The position numbers and the translations under genes were made by a program. The notes under the pieces were generated by a model. That model saw only the letters and a program-made list of their open reading frames with translations, did not search any database and was not told the DNA's origin. Positions 1-5,746 of a stretch of 6,724 nt of DNA are shown here, one piece after another. Source of the stretch: Desulfobacteraceae bacterium (GTDB lineage Bacteria > Desulfobacterota > Desulfobacteria > Desulfobacterales > SG8-13); NCBI GenBank assembly GCA_029287875.1, contig JARFQH010000036.1, positions 1 through 6,724 on the forward strand, in the 5' to 3' direction. The stretch's first letter is position 1. Each line of letters begins with the position of its first letter.

Positions 1-1282
1 CCGCCTGCCGGCTCGCCGTACCGCGATTGAAGTTTTGTTTCGCCCGGTCTGGATTCCTGACTCCCGATAGTGCCGAATCACCGCCCCGGTTCTGAACGGA
101 CTGGCGCGCCCTGTCGCGGTCTATATTTTGGGTTGCAGCACGCGCCTTGCCCCGATCAATGTTCTGAGTTGCGGCACGCGCCTTGTCCCGGTCGATGTTT
201 TTTGCTTTGGCTCGGGCCTGGTCGCGGTCGATGTTTTTGGCGGCCGCTTGTGCCCGCTCGCGGGTCTGCGGATCGCTGCGCAATTTTTCGCGCCCCTTTG
301 CCGGATCGAGGCCGCGGTCCTTCATTGTCGATTGGGCCCGCTGGCGGCTGGCATCGCGCTGCGAATCACGGCCGCGAAATTCCTTGCGATTGTCGGCGCC
401 GGCCACCTGCTTGCCGTAGCGTTCGCGGCTATTGGCATCCCTATACGGTACACCGCGGCGGTTCTGAGCGTTGTGGTTCCAGTTGACATTTTTCTGATTG
501 ACGTTGAGCCTCTTGTTGACGTTGATGTTGTTGTAGCGATTGACATTGATGTCTACGCTGCGCCGTCCCCAGTTACAACCCCCCCAAAGCGCGTTGGTGA
601 TGCCGATGCCGACACCGAACGCGATGCCGGAAACGAGCGCCGTTCCGAACACGTAACCGGGCGGCGGCGGCAGGTAAACCGGCGGGTAGCTCGGGTACCA
701 CCACGACCCGTAGACCACCGTCGGATTGTAGGACGGCACGTAAACCACCTGGGGTTGGGCGGGTTCGATCACGATGACCGACTGTTGGGTCTGCGGCGCC
801 TGCTCGACGATCACCTTCTGCTGCTCGGTCGACTCGAGGTTGCCGGCTTTCTTTGCCGCCGCTCTCAGCCTTTGGACCGCATCCATGACATCCTCGGGTT
901 GGGCAAGGAAGGCGTCGCCGAGCCTCTGAACCCAGTCGGGGTCCTGTTCCATGGTCGCCAGCACCTGGGGAAAGGCAACGAGTGATTGCACGCTCGGGTC
1001 CCAGGGTTGGTCCGCAACCGCATTGACGGCCGCATCGCCCTTCTGATCGGGATGGGCCTTTGACCACTTGGCCGCATCGGCCACGTCCGACGGATAGGTG
1101 GCGGCCATCAGCACCTGGGACAGCAGCGAATCGGGATAAAGGGCAATCGGCGCGAGCATCTGGTCGAGCTCTTCCTGTTTGAAAATCTTGCTCTCCTGCG
1201 CCCACACGAAAGAAGACGATAAAAAGGGCACAATGAGCAGCGCTCTCAACCATTTCCACCTCGTTAGGGCCTGATTCATCAT
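1..1282 (-). CDS. Secreted DUF3300-family protein with C-terminal tandem repeats (3' end cut by window edge)
   Basis: No stop occurs in this frame from the ATG at 1282 to the window edge, giving at least 427 residues; the C-terminus is missing. Residues 1-28 form a signal peptide: basic n-region around RWKWLR, hydrophobic core LLIVPF, and a VWA|QE cleavage site after A28, so the product is probably exported. The DUF3300 domain spans about residues 34-235: an N-terminal helical part with LDQMLAPIALYPDSLLSQVL, then the signature VVYVPSYNPTVVYG at 179-192, a Pro/Tyr-rich stretch, and a Gly-rich hydrophobic segment at 212-235. An Asn/Val-rich stretch (243-271) and a strongly basic Arg/Asp/Gln/Ala tail follow, with 12-residue repeats from 349. 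The start is a double ATG (1282 and 1279) behind an AAGGTGA ribosome site at 1287-1293. The molecular function of DUF3300 is unknown; I recall E. coli YacH as a relative. These genes are often beside a DUF2950 gene, which would lie beyond the left edge. Family assignment is firm, function is not. Confidence 0.9.
   Translation of the reverse strand, partial: MMNQALTRWKWLRALLIVPFLSSSFVWAQESKIFKQEELDQMLAPIALYPDSLLSQVLMAATYPSDVADAAKWSKAHPDQKGDAAVNAVADQPWDPSVQSLVAFPQVLATMEQDPDWVQRLGDAFLAQPEDVMDAVQRLRAAAKKAGNLESTEQQKVIVEQAPQTQQSVIVIEPAQPQVVYVPSYNPTVVYGSWWYPSYPPVYLPPPPGYVFGTALVSGIAFGVGIGITNALWGGCNWGRRSVDINVNRYNNINVNKRLNVNQKNVNWNHNAQNRRGVPYRDANSRERYGKQVAGADNRKEFRGRDSQRDASRQRAQSTMKDRGLDPAKGREKLRSDPQTRERAQAAAKNIDRDQARAKAKNIDRDKARAATQNIDRGKARAATQNIDRDRARQSVQNRGGDSALSGVRNPDRAKQNFNRGTASRQA
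95..238 (-). repeat. Four in-frame 36-bp tandem repeats (12-residue NIDRDxAR units)
   Basis: Read on the minus strand, four consecutive 36-base units encode KNIDRDQARAKA, KNIDRDKARAAT, QNIDRGKARAAT and QNIDRDRARQSV (residues 349-396 of the DUF3300 protein). Two more units of the same length, at 59-94 and 23-58, are strongly decayed but keep the QN/RN opening. Many differences between units are synonymous (for example CGC/CGG, GAC/GAT, ATC/ATT/ATA), which suggests the peptide unit is being kept while the DNA drifts. The repeat may continue past the left edge. Confidence 0.85.
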
Positions 1283-1366
1283 TATTTCACCTTCCCTATG
1301 TAGGCTGTTATTGCGGCCGGTGAATCCATATTCTTTCTTCTCTCCATCGTCTTCCCAGCAAACCTA

Positions 1367-1394
1367 TGTTGCCGAGGGGGGGAGGGATTCGAAC
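1367..1394 (-). other. tRNA 3'-end-like fragment (T-loop plus C-rich acceptor-like arm)
   Basis: On the minus strand, GTTCGAATCC (1394-1385) is the standard T-loop and 3' T-stem start of a bacterial tRNA. It is followed by TCCCCCCCTCGG, laid out like the 3' half of the T stem and acceptor arm of a serine-type tRNA. The 5' half of the T stem does not match (CAAC where GAGG would be needed), no anticodon arm or 5' acceptor strand is visible upstream, and there is no CCA end. It is therefore not a working tRNA gene. It may be a decayed remnant, possibly left at an old integration site. Confidence 0.4.
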
Positions 1395-1462
1395 GTTGGG
1401 ACCGGGATAAGCCACAGAATTATTTTTTTCTCGACCCGACCGACTCAGATTAAGCGATTGAA

Positions 1463-1491
1463 ATAATCATGCTGAAAAAATTAATGCTCAA
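1463..1491 (-). promoter_or_regulatory. Weak promoter candidate for the DUF3300 gene
   Basis: On the minus strand, TTGAGC (1491-1486) and GATTAT (1468-1463) are separated by exactly 17 bases. Each matches the sigma70 consensus at only 4 of 6 positions. Transcription would start near 1456 and give a leader of about 175 bases that includes the tRNA-like fragment. This is the best match I found between the regulator stop and the DUF3300 start, but it is weak. Confidence 0.25.
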
Positions 1492-1504
1492 AACGGTTAC
1501 GTCA

Positions 1505-1522
1505 ATTGGACTTTGGTCCAAT
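1505..1522. repeat. Perfect 7-bp inverted repeat, operator or hairpin
   Basis: ATTGGAC and GTCCAAT are separated by a 4-base centre (TTTG). It lies 46 bases past the response regulator stop and about 14 bases upstream of the candidate -35 of the DUF3300 gene. In RNA it would form a compact hairpin, but no T-run follows on either strand, so it is not a canonical intrinsic terminator. It could be an operator for the DUF3300 promoter. Confidence 0.4.
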
Positions 1523-1556
1523 ATCGAAACAGGAAATGAGAAAAGATGTATCTCGA

Positions 1557-1566
1557 TGAACGTTCA
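1557..1566. repeat. 10-bp perfect palindrome just past the regulator stop
   Basis: TGAACGTTCA is self-complementary and begins 2 bases after the response regulator stop codon (read on the minus strand). It has no loop and so is not a terminator hairpin. A protein-binding half-site pair is possible, but there is no second copy in the window and it may be chance. Confidence 0.2.
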
Positions 1567-1568
1567 GG

Positions 1569-2201
1569 TTAGTTTATAGAAGATGGAAATTTCAGCTTAT
1601 CGGCCAGGCGCACGAGGTCGGCCAGTGAGTCCGCCTTCATTTTCGCCATCACCCGCGATCGGTGTACCTTCACGGTTTTTTCTGCAATTCCGAGCTTGCT
1701 GGCGACCTCCTTGTTCAACATGCCGCAGACAACCAGTCGGAAAACCTCCTGCTCGCGATGCGTCAGGGATTCGTAATTTTTTTGAACCTGCCGGAGTTCG
1801 TAATTCTCATCGACTAAACGTCGGCTGCAGGCAATCGCGTTGTGGACCACTTTTACAAGCGCGGCCGGATCGAATGGCTTCTCTATGAAGTCCAACGCAC
1901 CGTCCTTTACAGCCTGCACGCTCATCGGAATGTTTCCGTGTCCAGTAATAAAAACGATCGCCAGGTTGCCTCCCCGACGTCGGAACTCCGCCTGCAGCTC
2001 AATCCCGCTCATCTCCGGCATTTCCACATCGAGCAAGACACACCCGGCGACGTCGGGAGAAATGTCCGCGGAGAGGAACTCCACGGCGCTTGAAAAAATA
2101 CGGGCTCTCAAGCCGTGTGATCTCACGAGCCGCTTGAGCGCGCGTTGGACGGAAAGATCGTCGTCGACGATGAAAACCTCGAAGTCGGATTCACTCCTCA
2201 T
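1569..2201 (-). CDS. FixJ-type response regulator (REC plus LuxR-type HTH)
   Basis: A 210-residue DNA-binding response regulator of usual FixJ-family length. Residues 8-122 are a receiver domain: acidic pair D13/D14 in FIVDDD, phospho-acceptor D58 in LLDVEMP, the conserved threonine T86 in FITGHG, the aromatic switch position F105, and K108 in the EKPF motif. The FITGHG...KDGALDFIEKPF wording is typical of FixJ relatives. After a linker (123-142), the LuxR/GerE helix-turn-helix covers about 145-205, with SLTHREQEVF, then GMLNKEVASKLGIAEKTVKVHRSRVMAKM as the recognition region. All phosphorylation residues are present, so it should be an active cytoplasmic transcription regulator. The ATG at 2201 is the only usable start, because an in-frame TGA lies just upstream; its ribosome site is weak. 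It has its own strong promoter candidate. The sensor kinase directly upstream on the same strand is the obvious partner candidate, but pairing is inferred from position only and targets are unknown. Confidence 0.94.
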   Translation of the reverse strand: MRSESDFEVFIVDDDLSVQRALKRLVRSHGLRARIFSSAVEFLSADISPDVAGCVLLDVEMPEMSGIELQAEFRRRGGNLAIVFITGHGNIPMSVQAVKDGALDFIEKPFDPAALVKVVHNAIACSRRLVDENYELRQVQKNYESLTHREQEVFRLVVCGMLNKEVASKLGIAEKTVKVHRSRVMAKMKADSLADLVRLADKLKFPSSIN

Positions 2202-2328
2202 GGTGTAGATCTTTCATGGCTGATCCCGCAGTTTCCGTCCACAAATAGCCCTTTTCCATAAAGTCATCTATCCCCGATCCGACCCAACGAACCATGTTTT
2301 CTAAGACAATTGGATATAAGTTTCAGAA

Positions 2329-2355
2329 ATTATAGCATGAACGCTCGGGCTTCAA
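2329..2355 (-). promoter_or_regulatory. Extended -10 promoter for the response regulator
   Basis: On the minus strand, TATAAT (2334-2329) is a perfect -10 box preceded by TGC, making the full extended -10 TGCTATAAT. A partial -35, TTGAAG (2355-2350), lies 15 bases upstream, short of the ideal 17 but tolerable with an extended -10. Transcription would start near 2322 and give a leader of about 120 bases. CAATTG occurs at the -35 edge (2353-2358) and again at 2307-2312, just past the likely start; together they form a 7-bp dyad (ACAATTG/CAATTGT) around the -10 that could serve as an operator. Confidence 0.6.
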
Positions 2356-2452
2356 TTGTGGATTGATAATCATAATTAGCATGTTTTTCAAGGATTTTCA
2401 GCGTCGGGGGATTGAAGAGCCGTAATTGCGGGAAAAGACCATTGGGGAGTGG

Positions 2453-2474
2453 ACGCTCACTTTTAATTGAGCGT
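2453..2474 (-). terminator. Hairpin directly after the kinase stop codon
   Basis: ACGCTCA and TGAGCGT pair perfectly over 7 bp around an 8-base AT-rich loop, starting 3 bases after the kinase TAA. Its position fits a transcript end or an RNA-stabilising hairpin. On the minus strand the hairpin is followed by CC and ACTCCCC rather than a U-run, so it is not a textbook intrinsic terminator. It supports separate transcription of the kinase and the regulator. Confidence 0.4.
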
Positions 2475-2477
2475 ATT

Positions 2478-5384
2478 TTAGGTCAATATCTCATCTATTT
2501 TCTGCGACAAGGCCTGCATGTTGTAGGGCTTCTGGATAAAGCCGCGGCAGCCCCGGTTCAGGATCTCCCTTGCCTGCCCGTCGATGCAGTAGCCGCTGGA
2601 CAGCAAGACCTTGACGTCGGGATCGATTTTCTTGAGTTCATCGAATGTATCACCGCCCCCCATGCCCGGCATGATGAGGTCCAGGACAACCAGATCGATG
2701 CTGTTTCTGTGAGTGTCGTACAACGACAAGGCTTCATCGCCTTTGCGGGTATAAATGACGTCATACCCCATTTTTTTGATCATCTGCGCCCCGATGTCGA
2801 TCACCATTTCCTCGTCGTCGACCAGCAGAACCGTTCCTTTTCCTCTCTTGACCTCTGAGGGGTTTACACCGGCCTCGATCAGGGAACTGGTCGACACACG
2901 CAGGTAAATGCAAAAGGTCGTCCCCTTTCCTTTCTCGGACACGACATCGATGTACCCGCCGTGAGATTTGACGATTCCATAAACCGAAGCCAGTCCCAAA
3001 CCGGTCCCCCTCCCAATTTCCTTGGTAGTGAAGAAGGGGTCGAATATCCGTTTTTGGGTTTCGGGATCCATACCGATGCCCGAATCGGTCACCTGCAGCT
3101 TCAAATATTTGCCGGGCTTCGGAGAATAGGGTTTTTCGGTTAAATCGGTGTGCTCGACCACCGTGGTTTGCACGTAAAGCTCACCGCCGCGGGACATCGC
3201 ATCGGCCGCATTAATATACAGGTTAAACAGAACCTGCTCGATTTGCGATCTGTCCACATCGGCGACGATTTGCTCCGGCGCCAGATCCAGGTTAATGGTG
3301 ACCTCTTTCCGCGTGCGTCCAAAGGTTTCGACGCTGTCCCGGACGACATGATTGAGATCGACGGTCTTGGGCTCGTATTTGCCTTTGCGGGCGTACCCCA
3401 ACAGTTGACCGGTCAGCTTGGTACCGCTCTGAACGAGTTGCTCGACATTTTGCAGATTCCTGAAGTGGGCACTGGTCGAATCCATGTCGCACATCATCAG
3501 AGAAATATTTCCCAGTATCCCCATCATCAGGTTGTTGAAGTCATGGGCGATGCCCCCGGCCAGCGTTCCGATGGCCTCCATCCGTTGAACGAGGTGCAGC
3601 TGCTCCTCGAGCCGCTTGCGATCGGAGATATCGCGGAGAATGACGAGGATTCCCGAGGGTTGTCCGATATGGTCTTCAAAGCGCGAAGCACTGATGCTCA
3701 CGTCGATCGTTTTTCCATCTTTGGTGAAGCGTTTGGTCTCGAATCCGTGACACGGTACTCCGTTCTCCACCAGACATTTGATAATGCTTAAAGTGGCCTC
3801 CATCTCGGATTCTGGAAGAAAGGGTATTTTCTTCCCTTCCACTTCTTCCTGCTCCCACCCGAACATCTTCGTAAATACGGGGCTCACATATTGGGCCATT
3901 CCCTGAAGATCGTATATGACGATCGCATCTGCCGAGGAGTGAAGCAATGAGCGATACAACTCTTCCGCCCGTTTGGCGTCGTCGTATAGCGCCCTGTACT
4001 CTTTTTCACTTTTCTGCAAAGCCGCTTCGGCCTCTTTGCGCTCGGAGATATCCTTCAGACTCCCTTCATAATACTTAACTTGTCCCGTGCCGTCTCGAAC
4101 CGCGATCGAATGATTCTCGACCCACACGGCGGTTCCGTCATAACGCCGCATTTGAAATTCGTAAGGCTTTCCGAACTTTTGGCTCTCGATCATTGTTTTC
4201 CACTTCACGCGTTCTTCCGAATTCAAATACATGGACTCTGCCCGTTGGGCGAGAAAGCTTTCCTTGTCGGGATATCCGAGCATCCTGACCAGCATCGGGT
4301 TTGCATCGAGAATCCGGCCGTCCGGCGTCGTGCGGTAGAGTCCGACGGGGAGGCCGTCAAACAGGCTACGATAGTGAGTCTCGCTCTTTTTCAACGCCGC
4401 TTGGGTCGATTTGAGTTCGGCAAGGTTGCTGGTGAGTTCCTGAAAAAGTTGCTTGAGCTGCAGACGCATCTGGTTGAAAGACACGGCCAATCCGCCAATC
4501 TCATCATCACGCGCGAGCAACGCGGTGTCGCCGTCGGGTTCCCAATTGCCTTCCCCAAACGATTTGGTGGTGTTGGCCAGACCCACAATTGGAACGATAA
4601 ACCGACGGGCCGACCGCTGACCCAGCAGATAAACGCCGATAGCCGTTAGGGCGATGATCACCGCCATGCCGCTCCCGACAATCAGGTCCAGATGGACGAC
4701 AAAACTCTGGTAGCGTGTACTTATTTCTTTCGATTTCTGCTTCATTGCCAGTATATGAGCCGAAAATTCGTCACTGTAGGTGGTGGCCGCTATCATCAGG
4801 GTCTGCCCGCGAAGCTTTGTCGCAACCGGAGTCATGGTTATGTATTTCTTGCGAATCCGACCGTTTGGCTCAAACCAGTCGTAATAACCCGAACCCTCTG
4901 CTCCGGATCGGGTCGGTTCGAATATCGCCCACCATGACGGCAATTTCTCCGACAGAAACCGCATATCCTTGTCGATCAATTTTGGGTTGGGATGAATCCT
5001 CATGATGCCGGTCTCGGCTTCATACATGCAGGTGTAACCGTTTTGCCCTACTTTCTGCATAGCGATGTTCTTGAATTCATCGCTTTTCTGAAGCGCCTGC
5101 ATGTCGATGTCGGGATTGAGCTTGAGAAATATGTCGATCTGTTTGGCGACATCTCTCGCTTTGCCCTGAATAATCGTCTGCCCAATATCTTCGAGCTGCC
5201 CCCTGGCGTCTTCACTAAGTTCATAGGTTGATTGATGGATGAGATCGGCAATATACTTCTGGGCGAGAAAAACGCCCGTCAGCACGCAGACAAAAAAGAT
5301 TCCGACGGGAATGAGAGAAACAAACAGGTATTCTCTGGTAAATTTTTGGACCAGTGAGTGGGAGGGTTTCTCAGCGCGCTTCAT
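2478..5384 (-). CDS. Membrane-bound hybrid sensor histidine kinase (Cache-like, HAMP, 2 PAS, HisKA, HATPase, REC)
   Basis: A 968-residue inner-membrane sensor kinase. Order by residue: TM1 about 22-42; periplasmic Cache-like sensor about 43-228 (GQNGYTCMYEAETGIMRIHPNP, then YITMTPVATKLRGQTLMIAATTYSDEF); TM2 about 231-254; HAMP and coiled linker about 255-335; PAS1 about 336-449; coiled linker; PAS2 about 475-592; HisKA about 603-670 with H614 in GGIAHDFNN; HATPase about 710-832 with N725 (N box), DSGIGM at 767-772 and GTGLGLA at 793-799; C-terminal receiver about 850-968 with D856/D857, acceptor D902, S930 and K952. All catalytic residues are present. Neither PAS shows a LOV flavin cysteine motif or other obvious cofactor signature, so the signal is unknown; the Cache part suggests a small extracellular ligand. 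There is no Hpt domain, so the receiver may act as phosphate sink or feedback. I chose the ATG at 5384 because GGAG lies 6 bases upstream; an in-frame ATG at 5417 would add 11 residues but has no ribosome site. The regulator downstream is the likely partner. Confidence 0.95.
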   Translation of the reverse strand: MKRAEKPSHSLVQKFTREYLFVSLIPVGIFFVCVLTGVFLAQKYIADLIHQSTYELSEDARGQLEDIGQTIIQGKARDVAKQIDIFLKLNPDIDMQALQKSDEFKNIAMQKVGQNGYTCMYEAETGIMRIHPNPKLIDKDMRFLSEKLPSWWAIFEPTRSGAEGSGYYDWFEPNGRIRKKYITMTPVATKLRGQTLMIAATTYSDEFSAHILAMKQKSKEISTRYQSFVVHLDLIVGSGMAVIIALTAIGVYLLGQRSARRFIVPIVGLANTTKSFGEGNWEPDGDTALLARDDEIGGLAVSFNQMRLQLKQLFQELTSNLAELKSTQAALKKSETHYRSLFDGLPVGLYRTTPDGRILDANPMLVRMLGYPDKESFLAQRAESMYLNSEERVKWKTMIESQKFGKPYEFQMRRYDGTAVWVENHSIAVRDGTGQVKYYEGSLKDISERKEAEAALQKSEKEYRALYDDAKRAEELYRSLLHSSADAIVIYDLQGMAQYVSPVFTKMFGWEQEEVEGKKIPFLPESEMEATLSIIKCLVENGVPCHGFETKRFTKDGKTIDVSISASRFEDHIGQPSGILVILRDISDRKRLEEQLHLVQRMEAIGTLAGGIAHDFNNLMMGILGNISLMMCDMDSTSAHFRNLQNVEQLVQSGTKLTGQLLGYARKGKYEPKTVDLNHVVRDSVETFGRTRKEVTINLDLAPEQIVADVDRSQIEQVLFNLYINAADAMSRGGELYVQTTVVEHTDLTEKPYSPKPGKYLKLQVTDSGIGMDPETQKRIFDPFFTTKEIGRGTGLGLASVYGIVKSHGGYIDVVSEKGKGTTFCIYLRVSTSSLIEAGVNPSEVKRGKGTVLLVDDEEMVIDIGAQMIKKMGYDVIYTRKGDEALSLYDTHRNSIDLVVLDLIMPGMGGGDTFDELKKIDPDVKVLLSSGYCIDGQAREILNRGCRGFIQKPYNMQALSQKIDEILT

Positions 5385-5390
5385 ACAAAG

Positions 5391-5394
5391 CTCC
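5391..5394 (-). promoter_or_regulatory. Ribosome binding site that fixes the kinase start
   Basis: GGAG on the minus strand, 6 bases before the ATG at 5384. The competing in-frame ATG at 5417 is preceded by AAGAACTTGAA, which has no Shine-Dalgarno match. Confidence 0.65.
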
Positions 5395-5422
5395 GGTGGA
5401 GTGATGAATCGTGTCATTTCAA

Positions 5423-5478
5423 GTTCTTATGCTGCTGTGCGTCGCAAGGATTCCGGTTGCACTGAAAATAAGAACCGG
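5423..5478 (-). promoter_or_regulatory. Kinase leader with two mutually exclusive hairpins
   Basis: Two perfect stems share the same bases. One pairs GTTCTTAT (5423-5430) with ATAAGAAC (5468-5475), 8 bp around a 37-base loop. The other pairs CCGGTT (5453-5458) with AACCGG (5473-5478), 6 bp around a 14-base loop. Only one can form at a time in the leader RNA. No known riboswitch class was recognised, and the longer-range stem may be chance. Confidence 0.25.
5440..5461. repeat. Degenerate direct repeat, copy in the kinase leader
   Basis: This 22-base stretch matches 5540-5560 at 18 of 22 aligned columns (3 mismatches, 1 gap). The best-kept core is GATTCCGG followed by one variable base and TGCA. 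It lies about 50-70 bases downstream of the predicted transcription start of the kinase gene, where a bound protein could block elongation or loop to the other copy. Confidence 0.4.
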
Positions 5479-5516
5479 CGAGTGAAAATGACTATAAAAA
5501 ATTGATAATATTATAC

Positions 5517-5545
5517 ATTTTAGCAGAATACGACATCGGCGTCAA
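5517..5545 (-). promoter_or_regulatory. Sigma70-type promoter for the sensor kinase gene
   Basis: On the minus strand, TTGACG (5545-5540, 5 of 6 consensus) and TAAAAT (5522-5517, 5 of 6) are exactly 17 bases apart, and TGC directly before the -10 makes it an extended -10 element. The start would lie near 5510, giving a leader of about 125 bases. A second AT-rich TATAAT just downstream is less likely because its distance to the -35 is 24 bases. This is the best promoter in the window and indicates that the kinase is transcribed independently of ubiE. Confidence 0.65.
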
Positions 5546-5560
5546 ACGATTCCGGCTGCA
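5540..5560. repeat. Degenerate direct repeat, copy on the -35 box of the kinase promoter
   Basis: This 21-base stretch is the partner of 5440-5461, with starts exactly 100 bases apart. It fully covers the -35 hexamer and about 15 bases upstream of it, a typical place for a repressor or activator site. The core GATTCCGG plus TGCA is shared. Confidence 0.4.
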
Positions 5561-5619
5561 GCGTGGATTCTGCCTTTTCCTGCCAGAGCTCATGACGTTT
5601 TTCAACTTGCTGCTAATGG

Positions 5620-5729
5620 GCTATAGGCTTTAAAATAATGGTTTGGGCAAGGCCAGAGGGAGAAGGCTGTATTGTAATACGTCGACGACCGATAACACAG
5701 CCCAAAACCTTTATCTTAAAGCCTAAAGC
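5620..5729. repeat. 110-bp imperfect long inverted repeat (MITE-like or large hairpin)
   Basis: The arms at 5620-5648 and 5700-5729 are reverse complements at 26 of 30 aligned positions (3 mismatches and 1 gap), enclosing 51 bases with no coding potential. Inside are two small palindromes, GTATTGTAATAC (5669-5680) and CGTCGACG (5680-5687), and an alternative 6-bp pairing GGCTGT (5665-5670) with ACAGCC (5697-5702). The hexamer GCTGCT sits near both ends (5609-5614 and 5728-5733), a possible but weak target duplication. The element begins 17 bases after the ubiE stop. In RNA it would fold into a long hairpin, but no U-run follows, so a simple intrinsic terminator is unlikely. It could be a miniature transposable element, a decayed IS end pair, or a transcript-end structure for ubiE. 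Confidence 0.7.
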
Positions 5730-5746
5730 TGCTGTAGAACCCAGCG

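Noticed and set aside
128..985. 285-codon open frame on the plus strand at the left end
   Set aside because: It lies opposite the DUF3300 gene, whose minus-strand frame has a signal peptide, family motifs and a ribosome site. The plus-strand product is low-complexity Val/Asp/Arg/Leu and matches nothing; it is a codon-bias shadow.
573..1259. 228-codon minus-strand frame overlapping the DUF3300 gene
   Set aside because: It is out of frame with the DUF3300 protein, rich in Gly/Arg/Pro with no recognisable domain, and wholly contained in the real gene.
1283..1568. A complete tRNA gene around the T-loop sequence
   Set aside because: No anticodon or D arm, no matching acceptor strand and a mismatched T stem; only the 3' end resembles a tRNA.
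2191..2217. An 8-codon mini-ORF (ATG at 2217 to TGA at 2191) overlapping the response regulator start
   Set aside because: It could couple translation, but it has no ribosome site and such short frames are common by chance.
1503..2314. The 8-mer CAATTGGA occurs upstream of both the DUF3300 gene (1503-1510) and in the regulator leader (2307-2314)
   Set aside because: Two intergenic regions of about 280 bases are expected to share an 8-mer by chance, so this is not evidence of a common operator.
3150..3791. 213-codon plus-strand frame inside the kinase gene, with others at 4080-4649 and 2412-2858
   Set aside because: All lie opposite the kinase reading frame, which has complete HisKA, HATPase, PAS and REC motifs. 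They are antisense shadows.
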